Assembly: GCA_965153455.1 (NCBI GenBank)
Contig: OZ234493.1
Location: 12,824,213-12,888,212 of the forward strand
Direction of reading: 5' to 3'
From: Sphagnum compactum
Taxonomy: Eukaryota; Bryophyta; Sphagnopsida; Sphagnales
DNA: 64,000 nucleotides
The position numbers and the translations under genes are program-made. Below the pieces are notes generated by a model. It saw only the letters and a list, made by a program, of their open reading frames with translations. It did no database searches and was not told the DNA's origin. Positions 1-12,618 of the stretch are shown here, in pieces. The number at the start of each line of letters is the position of its first letter. The stretch's first letter is position 1.

Positions 1-1496
1 CAATGTCATTCATTACTCATCAAATAAAGTCTTTTAATCTTTTTTGTCTTCCATTCAAAGACTATGGTGATCTCAAGGCTCACCTCACCTCACCTCACCT
101 TATGGCAGGAGGAGAAAGAAACCCATCTTTCAAACTGAGAATATGAGATCCATCTTTGTTGCCTAAACCCTAACCCTAACCCTGTGCAGTGTGGGGTGGG
201 GGGAAATTGCCAAATTAGTGTGCAATTAAGTCATGTGCCACACAATTTTGGGGTTTTTATTTGCCATTTCAATCACTTGAATTGGATTTTCACTTGCTTT
301 GGTTCTATTCTTCTAGGTGTGAGAGAATTTGAGTTACCTCTACCCTAAACCCTAAAACATATTTGTTTTTTTTTTTTTTTTTTTGGGGATGTCCATTTTA
401 GTTTTTTTGGGTGATCTCCTAAGTATTAACCTTTGGTTCTATTCTAGTTCTAAGAGAGTTTGGGTTACCTATATTGTTTTGTGATATCCATGTTTTTTGG
501 GAGGTGTTATCTTGACAGTTAGCCCTCCATTCTATTCTCGGTTTGCGAGAAAGGGTGATTGTACAAACTCAACAAACCTACAAACTTCATATTTGCCACT
601 TTGCCAACTACTTTTGATTCCACCTCAATTTGCATGTTGCCATGAGGATTCTCACCTTGTCACATGTATGTCATGTCTATGTTTCTATGCACCTTTCTTG
701 GAAAGTTATACTTCATAGGGCTTTACATGAGCTACCCCATGAAGTAACTCCGCCTTCTCTATGCAATGTGTCAAGCATCATTACTCTTCTTCATACCAAG
801 CAATGCCATAATAGATGTGATCGAATTTGCATTAGGAATATCATTGTGCCTAAGGAAGTGAATGTCTTCGAAGACTTGATGTTATTGGGTGTCACTCCTT
901 TGATTAAGAATATGTAGTAATTTCGAATATTTGAACTATTGCAACTATTGATCATCATCTACACTCCTCTACATCCATATTCCACACAATGGAAAATCAA
1001 TGTTGTGATAAAAATAAAATCACTACAATAAACAAAAGTGCCCACAACTACCAAAAGGCCATTCCAAAACACAACGGTGGGTCTTTCCTGACCCAGCTTT
1101 TTAAAGTCTAATTCAAACTCAACCAAGCAGGGTCAAATGAAAAATCCTGACACATGAAAAAAAAAAGAGCTAACAATTCACCCAACATAGAGCAGAACAA
1201 AGATAAACAGAAATGACAGAAATAACCTGAACCCGATTATCACAAACACAATACAGTACTAAACTTGAAAGGGAACAGCAGAGTGTGTAGCTGCAGTCTC
1301 AATACCCTCATATATTTTCAATAAACTCAAAAGACTCTCCCCTCTCCATTGGGTCCCTAACCCAACTCCGCAAAAACATTTATTTCAGGCAAGAAAACAA
1401 ACGATTCGTACTCAAAGATTTGGACTTGGGTCATCCTGAAATGAGGAGAAGGAGACTTCTTCACAGACAGAGCGAGGCTTCACCCAACTTATATTA
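1..1496. other. intergenic, no gene seen; telomere-like motif and an imperfect duplication
   Basis: No convincing coding exon on either strand. A short run of AACCCT units lies at about 164-183 and isolated CTAAACCCT motifs near 340-355. A phrase around 'ctttggttctattct' followed by an 'agagaatttgagttacct'-type phrase occurs at about 298-342 and again, diverged, at 431-470, so this stretch holds an imperfect duplication of about 130 bp spacing. Poly-T tract at 365-384. The right part (about 1000-1496) probably includes the 3' UTR of the minus-strand gene ending at 1497. Confidence 0.5.
164..183. repeat. short interstitial telomere-like repeat (AACCCT)n
   Basis: About three consecutive AACCCT/AAACCCT units. 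This resembles plant telomere repeat units (TTTAGGG on the other strand) but is far too short to be a telomere. Such motifs are also common in plant promoters (telo-box). Confidence 0.6.
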
Positions 1497-4400
1497 TTAG
1501 ACCATGTCTTCGTTTTCCAGTGATGATGGCAAGTTCTCTGTCGAAAGTACTTTTGTTTCGGCTTTTGTTACCGAACCCAACCTCTCCTCCAATGCCCGGG
1601 CACCTCGCTCCCTGTGTCCACCACCCAATCCCATGATCAGAACTATCTACTGACAATACATGTCCAGGCAGATAGTATCAACATTCACACAACGTACTGG
1701 ACAAGTGGATGCTGCACTCACAATTTGATGAGAACTTAACCAAACAATTTATTTACCTTCTGCGGTTGGCCTCCACAGGGTCGGAACCAGGAAGGGGCTT
1801 TCCAAGGTCAAAGTCCTGCCCTTCCTCCAGCACTTGATTCCTCCGCCCACAGAAGATCTTCTCAAAAACAGCAAAAATGGGATCGACAAGAGGTCTGCAC
1901 CCGAAAGCAAGGTACTCACAAAGTCAAGACCAAGAAAGGCTCTTGCGGGAACTGGAATGTGCAAGCAGCCTCCTGTTGGAACCAGAACTGGAACCCAGAA
2001 CCCGAAGGTCTATTTGGAACCCAGAACTAGACAAAAACTGGATTAGATGTGCCAGCACAAGAGAACATCAAGAGTGCTCTTTGTCTTGTGCTGTTGTAAC
2101 CAACAAGACAAAGAGAGATGATTCACACAAGATGATGCACTGATCCAATGCATAATGCTGAGGTTTACTTACTGTAAGAATCCTGGGAAGAACGTGGTGA
2201 GGGCGAATTCAGAACTCGCATCACCTTTGAAACCCGCCTCTGGTTTCCTTTGAAGATAGCGCAAGTAAAGCCAGGCGCCATAAGTACCAAACACAATGAA
2301 TGGCACAAAATGCATAGGCTCGTTTAAAATGATGCTAGCAATGAGCGCTGACAGCACAAACATTGAGGGTAACCACTGCAATCATCAAACCATACTATTG
2401 ACTGTCAGCAAACCAAAGCATGCAAAAAACTTTCTGGTACATCTCCAGCATGCAAACTGTCTGATACATTGCCGTCACAACTGCCACACGATTTGAAAAT
2501 CTAGACCTTGGAGTTGGGTCTTTTCATAAGAAACTCCTGACCCATCAGAGCAGTGACTAGTCACATATATGGATGATGCTTTCTTTACCTTGGCACGCAG
2601 CTTCAACAAGAATGGTACTTCTTGATCTGGCATTATCTGCTTCACCGCCACCAAAAAGCCAGCAATTACTCCATGAAATCCTGATACAGACACATACCTG
2701 CATAACGTGACATGCCAGTCAATGACCCACAACAAAAAAAAACAAAAAAAAAATCCTGAATGGGTATCAGGAACCTATTTCCTCATTTGTCTTTCTAAAT
2801 GACAATCTTCTTCTGACATTTCACAAGTACCTAAGCAAGCTTGTATCTGCAGAACTGTTTGTCACTCATCTCAGTGGTCCTGTCTAGACTCCTTGATTAT
2901 GTTCTCATCAATTTGTTTCAGCGGTATTAGATAAGAGACTTCATTTTTATGCAAACCCTAAAAAATCGTAAATGCACACAGAGAGAGAGTTAAGTGAAGC
3001 ATGTGGACTCACAAAAAGTCCCCCCTTCGTGAGACATAGTAGAGGAAGACGGCCAGAACAAAGGTGTTTGCAGAGGCAAAAAAGTTCACAAAGACAATGA
3101 ACTTAAGGAACTCCTTGGAACCCCAAAATGGCTCGAGCAACCTTCCAACAATAAGAAGAGCAGCAATGCTCACAATCAACTGTTGATACCCATAAAAAAG
3201 ATGAGGTGTAAGGACAAGTTCTGTCACAATTGTTCAGCACTCTCTCTCAAATTGCCAACCAGCAGAAAATCAAAAAGACACAGCAGCAGAAAATGGGTCA
3301 TAAAGATGAGAAAGAGACAAACATCTAGAAGAGCCTTTTACCAGGGAAGGAAGGAAGGAGACACTTACACTGAAGACGGATCTCTCTAGATAGCCCGCTG
3401 TCAAGACAGTCCACACAAAAGGAATGGATCTGCACCCACAACATGTTGTCTGTGCACGATCAGAGAAAGCAACATCCTCGCAGGAGGATGAGGTTTAATA
3501 GGAGAGCATTTGGCAACAAGTGTATGGTTCAGAATGCCCAAGCTAGATGTGCGCACTTCACTAATCATCATAAGGTCTTCATTGAAATGCAATGATATGA
3601 ACCCTAAGAGCAACACCACCAATGCACCACCGTATAGCAAGTTTTGGATGAAGAAAAGACAAAACATGCTGGTTTGGCTCAGCAAAATGGTTCTGGCCCA
3701 GCATTTTTGCACAGGATGTTGAGGCTGGCAAAATACACGGCAATGCCTAACACAGGTCTGCTGTTGACTGGCTATATGGTTTGATTGGTCCAGATGGGTC
3801 TATTGGTAGTCTCTCTCACCTTTTGCAATCCCAGTTCCAGTTTTATTGGAGAGTTTGGGAAAAAGTAAATAACTAATCTTGGATGTGAGAAATAAAGGGT
3901 CACGCATACTGAGCATGGGTGGAGCTGCTCTAAACCCACAATGAACCACCCTAAACCTTGCAATGACACAAGAATCTGAAGTTGGAGCATTACCTTCCAG
4001 GAATCAACGCCAGGTATTCCACAGGGAAAGGGAGTATGGAAGTCAAGAGAAAGCCAATTGCCAACAGTACAGCTAACCCTTTAGAAAGCCTTGTGAAGCC
4101 TGTAAACGGTCCTGCACCACCCTGCACAAGACACTCACAGAAGAAGCATCACATATGAACTTCCACAATGTATGTCCCATGGTTTCCTATCTGGACAAAC
4201 ATATCGACAACATAAAAACTAAATTTGGGTCATCACTCAAACTCAACATACTAAAGTTCAGGAAGTTCATACATCAAACTTGTGTGACAAAACCATAAGT
4301 TCATGAGCTTTATATCAGTGGGGTGTTGGTTGGAGTGTGACCCTTAAGCCTGATCCAGGCCGAAAATTCACATTTGTGAGTGGAAAAGCTCTGCAGTAAT

Positions 4401-5039
4401 AGGAAACCCTAAAATTTATAAAAATTATGACAAACCCAACTTCTATTTCTTGGTCTTGGGTTCTGTTTCAGTTGATTCTTAGTACCCCTTTTCTCTTTCT
4501 TTTTCTCTCCCAAGAAGAAGAAAGAGAATGGAACCAAGCTCTGCAGATCAAGGACACTTTCATAACTGCCACCTACGAAAAAGCTCAACAGAACAAAATG
4601 GGGTCCCTAACAAAGCTTGCAAGAGGAACTTAGGTTTAACATGAACATAGGGTTTTGAAGCTAGATTTCCCCATCCACACACATCATCAACAGCGGTAAA
4701 AATGCTAAAAGAGTTCAAAGAGAAGAAAGCCGCCTCATACTTAAATCCCCATCTCAAGAGCAATCTACAAACAGAGAAAGGATGACCACGAATGAGTGGA
4801 GTTCACAGAGATACACAACAAGCTTCCATTCTAAACCCCCTGAACTCCATGATCTACTTCTTGGGCATCCCCAATAATCACAAAAAAAGAGAACCAAAGG
4901 AAAAAAAAAAAAAAAAACCCTAACACCACAACACAATACTTTCCCACCAAGAAATCCAATAACAACAACAGAGCTTGGCATTGGGGTGGAGGACTTAGTG
5001 AATGAAGAAGAAGAAGAAATCATTTTTCACCTTTGCCAT
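1497..5039 (-). CDS. TMEM115/rhomboid-like integral membrane protein (plant At3g07950 type)
   Basis: Exons on the minus strand, 5' to 3': 5039-5031 (start MAK, tentative), 4121-3994, 3429-3369, 3179-3013, 2697-2589, 2375-2173, 1894-1757, 1611-1497. All junctions are GT-AG and all phases join, giving about 309 aa, close to the roughly 304 aa of the Arabidopsis protein. Visible family signatures are FTGFTRLSKGLAV near the N terminus, YLALIPGR, LLEPFWGSKEFLKF, GFHGVIAGFLVAVKQIMPDQ, WLYLRYLQRKPE, and the tail PLPGSDPVEANRRR/ERGARALEERLG. There are about five or six hydrophobic segments. The family (TMEM115) is a Golgi multi-pass protein with a rhomboid-like fold; it lacks the serine-protease dyad and is linked to retrograde Golgi-ER traffic. 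The 9-nt first coding exon after a 909-bp intron is the least certain part; it was chosen because AAG|GTGAAA gives the right phase. Confidence 0.9.
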
Positions 5040-5390
5040 GATAGAAAGAAAGCAACCCACAAAACCAAAAACAGCAAATCTGTTGTCAGTTTTTTTCCAG
5101 TCACCCTTCCCTTTCCCTTCCTTTCCTTTCCTTCTTTCCTTGTCTGCAAAGAAACCCCAAACTCTCCACAGTCTTCTTGTCAACTCTTTTGAGAGCAAAT
5201 ACTCTAAGAAAAGGTATCAACTTGAGGAACACAACACTACTACTACTACTCCTACAAAATAAGTCAACAACAACAACAACAACAGAATGCAGAAGATGAT
5301 GATGACAAACTTGCCTGGAAAATGGGGAGTTTTCCTTATGAGGATATAAATGGGTAAGTTACACAAGAATTTTTTTAATAAAAAATTGTG
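5040..5390 (-). promoter_or_regulatory. probable 5' UTR/promoter of the TMEM115-like gene
   Basis: Upstream side of the minus-strand gene. On the plus strand it is pyrimidine-rich (5100-5140, runs of TTCC/TTTCC) with short CTA/CAA trinucleotide runs near 5233-5283. No coding exon seen. Promoter role is inferred from position only. Confidence 0.35.
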
Positions 5391-5410
5391 TATGTCAAAT
5401 GCATGCATGC

Positions 5411-5444
5411 ATACATGTATGTATGTATGTATGTATGTATGTAT
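5411..5444. repeat. (ATGT)n microsatellite
   Basis: Uninterrupted ATGT/TGTA tetranucleotide units, about eight copies, just before the larger GT-rich minisatellite. Confidence 0.9.
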
Positions 5445-5489
5445 GGAGTCCAGGTTACATACATCCATCTAAGTGTTCTTGTTCATAGA

Positions 5490-6235
5490 TGTGAGTGTGT
5501 CTGTGTGTATGTGTGTGTTTCTTTTGTGCTCATTTTGTGTACATATGTTGTTGAGTTTTTGTGTGTTTTTTGTGCTCATTTTGTATACATATGTTGTTGT
5601 GTTTTGTGTGTTTTTTTGGTGGCCATTTTCTGTTCATATGTTGTGTGTGTTTTTTTTGGGTGCTCTTTTTTGTGTTTTGTGTGTTTTTTTGGTGTCCATT
5701 TTGTGTTCATATGTTGTGTGTTTTTTTTGGGTGCTCTTTTTGTGTGTTTTTTTGGTGTCCATTTTGTGTTCATAAGTTGTGTGTTTGTTGGGTGCTCCTT
5801 TTGTGTGTTTTGTGTGTTTTTTGGTGTCCATTTTGTGTTCACATGTTGTGTGCTTTTTTTGGGTGCTCATTTTGTGTGTGTTTTTTATGTCCATTTTGTG
5901 TTCATAAGTTGTGTGTTTTTTTTGGGTGCTCCTTTTGTGTGTTTTGTGTGTTTTTTTGGTGTCCATTTTGTGTTCATATGTTGTGTTTTTTTTTTTTTGT
6001 GCTCTTTTTGTGTGTTTTTTTGGTGCCCATTTTGTGTTCATATGTTGTGTGTTTTTTTTGGGTGCTCCTTTCGTGTGTTTTTTTGGTTCCCATTTTGTGT
6101 TCATATGTTGTGTGTTTTTTTTTGGTGCTCCTTTTGTGTGTTTTTTTGGTGCCCATTTTGTGTTCATATATGTTGAGTGTGTGTGTTTTTGGTGTTCATT
6201 TTGTGTTGATATGTTGTGTGTTTGTGTGTGTGTCT
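5490..6235. repeat. GT-rich minisatellite, about 63-72 bp unit, roughly 10-12 copies
   Basis: Each unit carries a 'gtccattttgtgttcatatg' core, then TTGTGTG, a T-run, a 'gggtgctc' or 'ggtgctc' phrase, and TTTTGTGTGTTTTTTTGG. Cores recur near 5528, 5570, 5621, 5693, 5757, 5826, 5889, 5961, 6025, 6088 and 6153. Long open frames run through it on both strands (up to 262 codons, rich in Cys/Phe/Val on plus, Lys/Thr/His on minus). They are a by-product of the repeat, not genes. Confidence 0.9.
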
Positions 6236-6299
6236 TCCCATGATCCATCGCGAACATCTTTTTGCACCAACTAAATCAATAAGTTTTTAACTAAGGTTT

Positions 6300-9213
6300 A
6301 ACAAAAATAATAGTGTAGTGAATTGTCTTAATGTGAATTCAATTTGTATTGCACATAGATCTAATGGATGTTAACATAACATTCAAATGCAACATGTAAC
6401 TAGGTACACACTTCCATTTTTTGATTCTATGGTTTGTGTGAAGGTTGGACAATGTTTATTTTGCCATTCAACCTTTGTAATAAATCATTCAAATAATGTT
6501 GAACTTGTGTTAGTTTTATGTTTTCTTAACATGTCAAGTTTTATAAAAAGGGGTTTACATTTCATATCAATAATATTTTGAAAAGATTGTAAGGTTTAAT
6601 ACAATTGTTAAACCATCCTTCTGTGGTGGTGGGTGTTCTTGCATCAACCAAAACATCTAATACATTGGACATTCAAGGACTTATGACAAAATGATACAAC
6701 TATGTTATGTACATGATAGTGAAAGTGCTTCAATAACAAACAATTTCAAACATTGAGTTTTTAGACATTAAGTTTTCAACCTTTTAGTACATTTTAGTTT
6801 AATTCAGTTAGTTTGTTTTTAAAGTTTATTGATATTTTCAATTTTTTTTATTCCATATCATCACATTTCCTTTGACAAATAACATAAATTTCTTTTTCTT
6901 CTAATGCATCAAGTTGATTTGCTACAACACATAATTGGACTATTGGAGTTTTTTTGGTCCTTTTATTGTTTACTATTTTATATGGCATTTACAAATAATT
7001 GTCAAAAATCATTATTGAGTTTTTTCATTTTTAAGAATAAGTTTGCTTTTCTAAATTCATTTCTATAAAACAAATTTATAACTCATTTTTGTTATATATT
7101 TATTTATTTAAAATATTTTTCTAGAGGCTTGATGGTTTATAATATATAAGTTCTTAATACTTAATAATTATCTTAATTCATTTGTTTAATGTTAGATTTC
7201 TCTTTAGCTATCAATGCTTGCTTTTCAAATGGAATGGTATTAGGTTCACAATTAATTGACCATGTTTAGTGAAGCAAATTGTCTAAAAATTACACAATGG
7301 GAAAAGCTTAATATGAAAAATGATTAACTCAATTGAACAATGCACATATTGAACATCAAGAACAATTAAATTTTCTAGATAAACGATAAAACAAGTTAAT
7401 TGTGCATTTTATCATCTCTCATAATTTTGTTTGACGTTAAAATAAAAGGCAAAGCCATTATGTGAAATTGTTTGTTTTTTATGTGCACCACCACAATTAT
7501 GTATATTTTTGGAGGAAAATTTTGGCCATATAGGGACCTTAAAAAAATTCCAATCTCATTCATACACAAAAAATTTATTTTAAAAATGGGCCAAATTAAG
7601 TCACCATATTTTGAGGATTTTTTTCCCCTAAAATTACCATATTTAGATGTAAAGCATCACTAGTTTTTACTCTTTGTAGTTTTAGTACCTTCTTTTGGCC
7701 AAATAATTCTTTGACAACCTATTCAAATGACTTCTGTGGGGTGGAAGGTACCTACCAATTTGGCAAAGGAACTTCCACAAATGGGAAGTTATTGGTCGGG
7801 TTTTTTTTTAAACTTTGAAATTAATTTTTTTTCCTTTTGGATTTTTATTTTTTTATTTTAAAAAATGATATTAATTTCATTTAATTAATTATATTATTAA
7901 TATTATTAATTAATTGTATTTTTATTTTTTATTCCATTTTAATTCATTTAATTAATTCAATTTTCCATTTTTCTTTTTATTTTTCTTTTCGTTTTTTATC
8001 ATTACTTCTACAATGTTTTGTTTTCTATTTCAAGGTATGAAAATATTTTTCAAAAGAAACAAAACTTCAAGGCAAAACATATAGAAAACAAAAGTCCTTT
8101 TATTTGTCAAAGTGGCAAAATTACAAATTCAATATCACAAGGTCAAAATAATGAATTTGATGTCATTATGTTAAAATCAAATGTAGAAAGGATTCATAAG
8201 AGGAATCAATTATTGAAATCAAATGTACAAAATAAAAGATTTGTAAGAAGAAATGTTGCACAAAATCAATTCTTTTAGTGTTCACATGTCTTGGATACCA
8301 TTCACCCAATCCCAAATCCCATGAAAAATTATGAAAATAGTTCAAACTTAGAAGAAACAAATTCTAGAAAACCTCCCAACCTCCCCTTTCATGAGCAAAC
8401 ACCATGACAATCCCAAATCGTAACAACCCAAAACAAGACCTTGGGCATTTTCATGGATCCAAGACATTAACCTAATGTTACACTTTTTCCACAACTTTTC
8501 CCCCTAATCCTTTATTATGCAAGTGTTACAAACAAGAATCAAAGTTATAAAATGAAGTTTGTCAAAAATATAAAGCATCCAAAATGAACCAAAATTAGAC
8601 CTTATCTCCTACATTTGATATTCCTAAGGTGGCGAGAGACTTAAGATCAACTACATATGTAATGATAATAGGGCAATTCTGCAAATGGCTAAAGACATGG
8701 TCGAAGGTAGTGTTAACATTAATCATCTCAAGAAGGCAACATAGAAAAATGGTATCCAATTAATCCTTATACTTAGGTAGTTTTTTTTCAAACATGGTGT
8801 TCTAAAATGAATTTTTTGAATCCATTGTAGATCTAGATCTGTCGAATCTATCAATGCAAAAATTTTACAACTTGCACCACATTCTCCTCTCCATCCATAA
8901 AACCAACACCAATTGCACCAGGAACTCGACAGACAATCTTTCCTTAATTTGCAAAACCAATAGTAACATTACAACTAAAAGAAGGAACCCCAATAAGGAT
9001 GTCAAAAAGAGGTCCTCCAAATGCAACAACAATGGAAGAATCATGAACTCGAGGTATAGGAGAACTTCTAGCTACACCATTAAACAAAACACCAATAACA
9101 CTAATAGTATCAAAATGCGTTTTTCCAACAAAATCACTGTAAACCTACAAAATCAAAAATTATATAAGGAAAACAAACACAAAAACAAAAACATAAGACA
9201 ACAAGTCACTTAC
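6300..9213. other. AT-rich gene-poor DNA, nothing recognisable
   Basis: Very AT-rich, with many short frames but no conserved protein motif, no paired splice sites with coding character, and no RNA gene seen. The 7800-8010 part is nearly pure TTAAT/TTTTA. Probably old, eroded repeats. Confidence 0.5.
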
Positions 9214-9828
9214 CTTTTCATCCACCTATTTTAGTCTTTTCATATGCAACCTTCTCCTCGCTAAAAGCCTTTTCAAGATGCAGTAATTGGCTAGATCTGA
9301 ACTCACCAGAAATAATTTGCTACATCGCTCTATCATGTAAATATTTTTAATTTGGTTATACCTACAGAAATAACAAGTTGCCATTTCAGAAAAACATTAA
9401 ACAAATTCTAAAAAAAAAGTTCAAAAATTTACTTGCCACATGAAATAGGCTCCATGGGGCTTGTTACTTCCATACCATACTCATGAGGTACAAGTGCCTC
9501 TTCCATTCTTGTAATTCCAACACCTTGGTCCATCTTATACGACAACATTTTGTCACAAAAATCGAAGAAATCGACAGTTAGCTTGTCCACAATTAGACGA
9601 AACTGGTGACAACTAATAGGAATAGTCATAAACCATACCTCATTAGAAGCCTTCCATTTAGGCTTAGGACGTAGAAACAATAGACGTGGACCTAATTTTT
9701 CACCAAGCCACTAAGATAGACGTTGACAAGCAAGCTTTTTAAAAATCTCAATCACATTAGAAACCAGGCAATCAACTACAAGTTGATGTTGATATGTAGA
9801 ATATTGGATATGTCTATTATCTAGTTTT
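9214..9828 (-). pseudogene. two adjoining exons of an unidentified decayed gene
   Basis: Exon A (minus, about 9828-9433) reads open for about 130 codons except one TAG at 9713-9711. It contains LVVDCLVSNVIEIFKKLA, WLGEKLGPRLLFLRPKPKW, FRLIVDKLTVDFFDFC and MEEALVPHEYGMEVTSPMEP. It ends at a GT donor (AA|GTAAAT). Exon B (9329-9214) starts after an AG acceptor that restores phase and reads an amphipathic helix, QIISGEFRSSQLLHLEKAFS then EEKVAYEKTK, before a good donor (AAAAG|GTAAGT). Exon B has TAG at 9322-9320 and TGA at 9220-9218. Matching phase, splice sites and protein-like composition argue for a former gene. The family is not recognised; the end looks coiled-coil. Confidence 0.55.
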
Positions 9829-11135
9829 TAGAAATGCCCTAACAAAACCTTAGAACAATGCCAATAGATAAAAACAACAAATTGAACTCATCAAAATCCA
9901 CATCACAAAGTTCAAAACATCCCCTTATGAAAAAATTCCACAAGTAAAAAATCTTAACCACAAAATTAGGCCAGATGGGGAAATAGGTTAACACATTGTT
10001 TGTGCTAGCATTTGAGAAGATTCCACAATATCTTTAAAACAACAACAATAAATTGTGGAATTTTCACAAATTAATATCTTCATCAAGTGAAAGTTGTTGG
10101 TGATGAAACAACTTTGCAATCTTCAACAACAGGTCTTAATAAAACTATCAAAAAGTCAGATGTTCTACCTATTCAAGAAGACAGCAAAATGTTAGCACAA
10201 TTGTGAAGATTCCACAATCTTTTCGAATTTGTGAAGATATTAAATGGAACAACATGTGCTTGACTTGATTCCATAATTTGTTGTTGTTGCCTTTGCCTTG
10301 TCAAACATCCAATACCTTTTATAGTAAATTGGATATTACAAAAAGAAAAAACAATCAAAATGCAAATAACATGATTTTTGCAAAACATAAAAATTAATTA
10401 GAACAATAAATAATAATTAGAAAGCTAAAAAATAATTAGGTGTAGGGTTTCAAATTTAAGTCCCAAATCATATCAACTACAACATAGAAAGTTGTAGCAT
10501 GCCTTGAATAATTTGGAAAACTTGAAAATAAAAAATGAAAACAAAAAAAAGTAGAAATAAAAAAATGTCATGTTTTCTATAGAAGAAAACCTTGATTAGT
10601 CTTCCAACATAAAAACTACAAAGGCAAAAAATAGTTAAAATGGAAAACAAACTACAAAAAATTATGTACATAGTTTTAGGGTTTGGGAAAATCTCATAAA
10701 ACCTTAAACCTTAAAACAATTGCAAAAATAAGACAATAATTTAATTTAAAACAAAGGTGGGTAGAGATTACCTGGTTGGAGGATATAAGCTACCATCTTT
10801 TTTTGCAACTTGCAAAACAAAAGATGAAAACATATCAACCAAATCCTTAATAGAAGATTCATCCTCTACAAGATCTACGATTGATTTTGTTGTGTCAAGA
10901 CCACAAAAGATCTTCCACTCATCAAATGCATTTTTCGCCCAAAGTTCAACATGCTAGATAATTCTTCGACCTCCTTTGTTTACACTTTCAACTTCCTTCT
11001 CATCAATATGCAAAAAATGACTTTTTGGAGGAAGATTTCTAATAGAAGAGTTAGGGCCTTTCCTTTCTCCAATATCAAATATAGTAACAATGAAATCACA
11101 GGTAGTAGTCAACTAACAATCAGATGGACAAGAAA

Positions 11136-11320
11136 CACAAACAAAGGTAGGATAGAGAATGGAATCAAATGTAAAACACACATTAATAAAAGTAAAAGAG
11201 AGAACGGAATCAAATGTAGTAGACGCACTAATAGAGGTAGGATAGAAAGTGGAATCAAATGAAGAAGACACATTGACAAAGGTAGGATAAAGAACAAAAT
11301 CGGATGCAAAAGAAATAACA
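11136..11320. repeat. degenerate 48-bp tandem repeat, about 4 copies
   Basis: Units of the form GGTAGGATAGAGAATGGAATC plus about 27 bp. Because 48 is a multiple of three, the plus strand reads a 16-residue repeat such as NKGRIENGIK followed by CKTHI. No start or splice context marks this as a real gene. Confidence 0.7.
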
Positions 11321-11949
11321 TTAATTATAAAGGATGCATAAAAAAAATTGAAAAACATGAATTCAAAGGAATATCATACTCATCAAGGTTTAAAGAAATC
11401 TAAGGATAAAATATATGACCAAATAAATTGGGATTACATTTAAGAGGAGAGAACACATGAAATTGATAGACATTTTTAATGAGAAAACAAGAATCAATAA
11501 ACAATTCATTACTACAACAATAATCAACAAAGATGTCAGAACCATCAGTTGACCACATTAATTTACAAGCATCAGAAGTAAAACCGAAAGGAAGGCTAAC
11601 AAAAGGACCACTAAACATTATACAAAAACACAAAACAAGAGGGAAAGAATACTTCACAGGACAATGCTCATGGTTGCAACCACACAAACATTTGTGCCAT
11701 AAAAATACACAATAAAATTGAACTCCTGATTTTGCAAAACAAAACAAAGCGACATTAAAATCAATGCACACAACAAAACAAACAAAACTTGTAAGAAAAA
11801 CACCAAGGTATACATCCTTGCAAGACAAAATCACACGTGTGATGTTTGTGAGGTTACAATCACAAGATTGAGAAACCTGCAAAAAACACATAAACACATA
11901 AATTAGAAATAACACAAGTTGCACCAAAAAAAAAAAAGATTCCATGTTG

Positions 11950-12140
11950 TAGAAGAATCAACACTGTAAGAACAATTGCAATGCAAGAACATTTGTGATA
12001 GAAAAAATCAACGATGCAAAAGCAATTATGATGCAAGGACATTTGCGATGTAAGAATAATTGTAATGTAAGAACATTTGTGATGCACCAGAATCAACAAT
12101 GTAGGAGTGATTGTAATGTAGAAACACACGTGATGCACAA
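11950..12140. repeat. degenerate tandem repeat, about 46-50 bp unit, 4 copies
   Basis: Repeated phrases 'gaatcaacaatgtaagaac', 'aattgtaatg' and 'acatttgtgatg' recur with substitutions and small indels. Confidence 0.65.
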
Positions 12141-12618
12141 GAAGCTACAATTGAACAAAACCCATGGAAATCGTGCAATGAAACATAAACACGACTACAA
12201 TATTGAAACCACAAAGATAAACAACCACAAAGATAAACCCATAGCACAATGGAGCTGCAAGAGATGTTGAGTGAAAATTTCGCAAAGAAGCAACAATACA
12301 AAACAACAATAATATTGCTCTCACAACCAAAAACAAAGATGCAACACCAAGAGAGCACAAAATTCGAAGACAAAGAGACGATGCAAATGATAGAATGAGC
12401 AAATCGAAATGAACTTTGTTCCAAATTCAAAACCTTTTGCATTGTGGGATTTGCTTTTGCAAACATTGTGCGATCCATTTTTGGCAAAAGCGATGCAAAG
12501 TACTTCCCACTTATGGTGAAACAATGAGGGCCGTGAGATGATCGAATCCGACGGTGGAAATGTGATGACAAACAAGAGTCGTTGATCTTATGATCTAAAA
12601 AAACAGATGACGCTTTCC

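Larger units (their letters stand above)
9830..12600. other. AT-rich tract without an intact gene
   Basis: Apart from the tandem repeats listed separately, no gene is recognised. Two frames of 181 codons on the minus strand (11400-11945 and 12026-12571) match no known motif and partly overlap the tandem repeats, so they are not called as genes. Short inverted copies of a 'gaagattccacaat' phrase occur near 10016, 10056 and 10205. Confidence 0.45.

Noticed and set aside
164-183. Telomere end
   Set aside because: Only about three units, followed by 63 kb of gene-bearing DNA; it is an interstitial motif.
5388-6274. Open frames of up to 262 codons on the plus strand and 207 on the minus strand
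   Set aside because: They exist only because the tandem unit lacks stops; composition is repetitive (CVFFGV/KTHKRSTQKK) and no promoter, splice or homology evidence supports a gene.
11400-12571. Two 181-codon minus-strand frames
   Set aside because: Cys/Phe/Val/Ser composition is typical of translated AT-rich repeats; they overlap degenerate tandem arrays and show no known motif.
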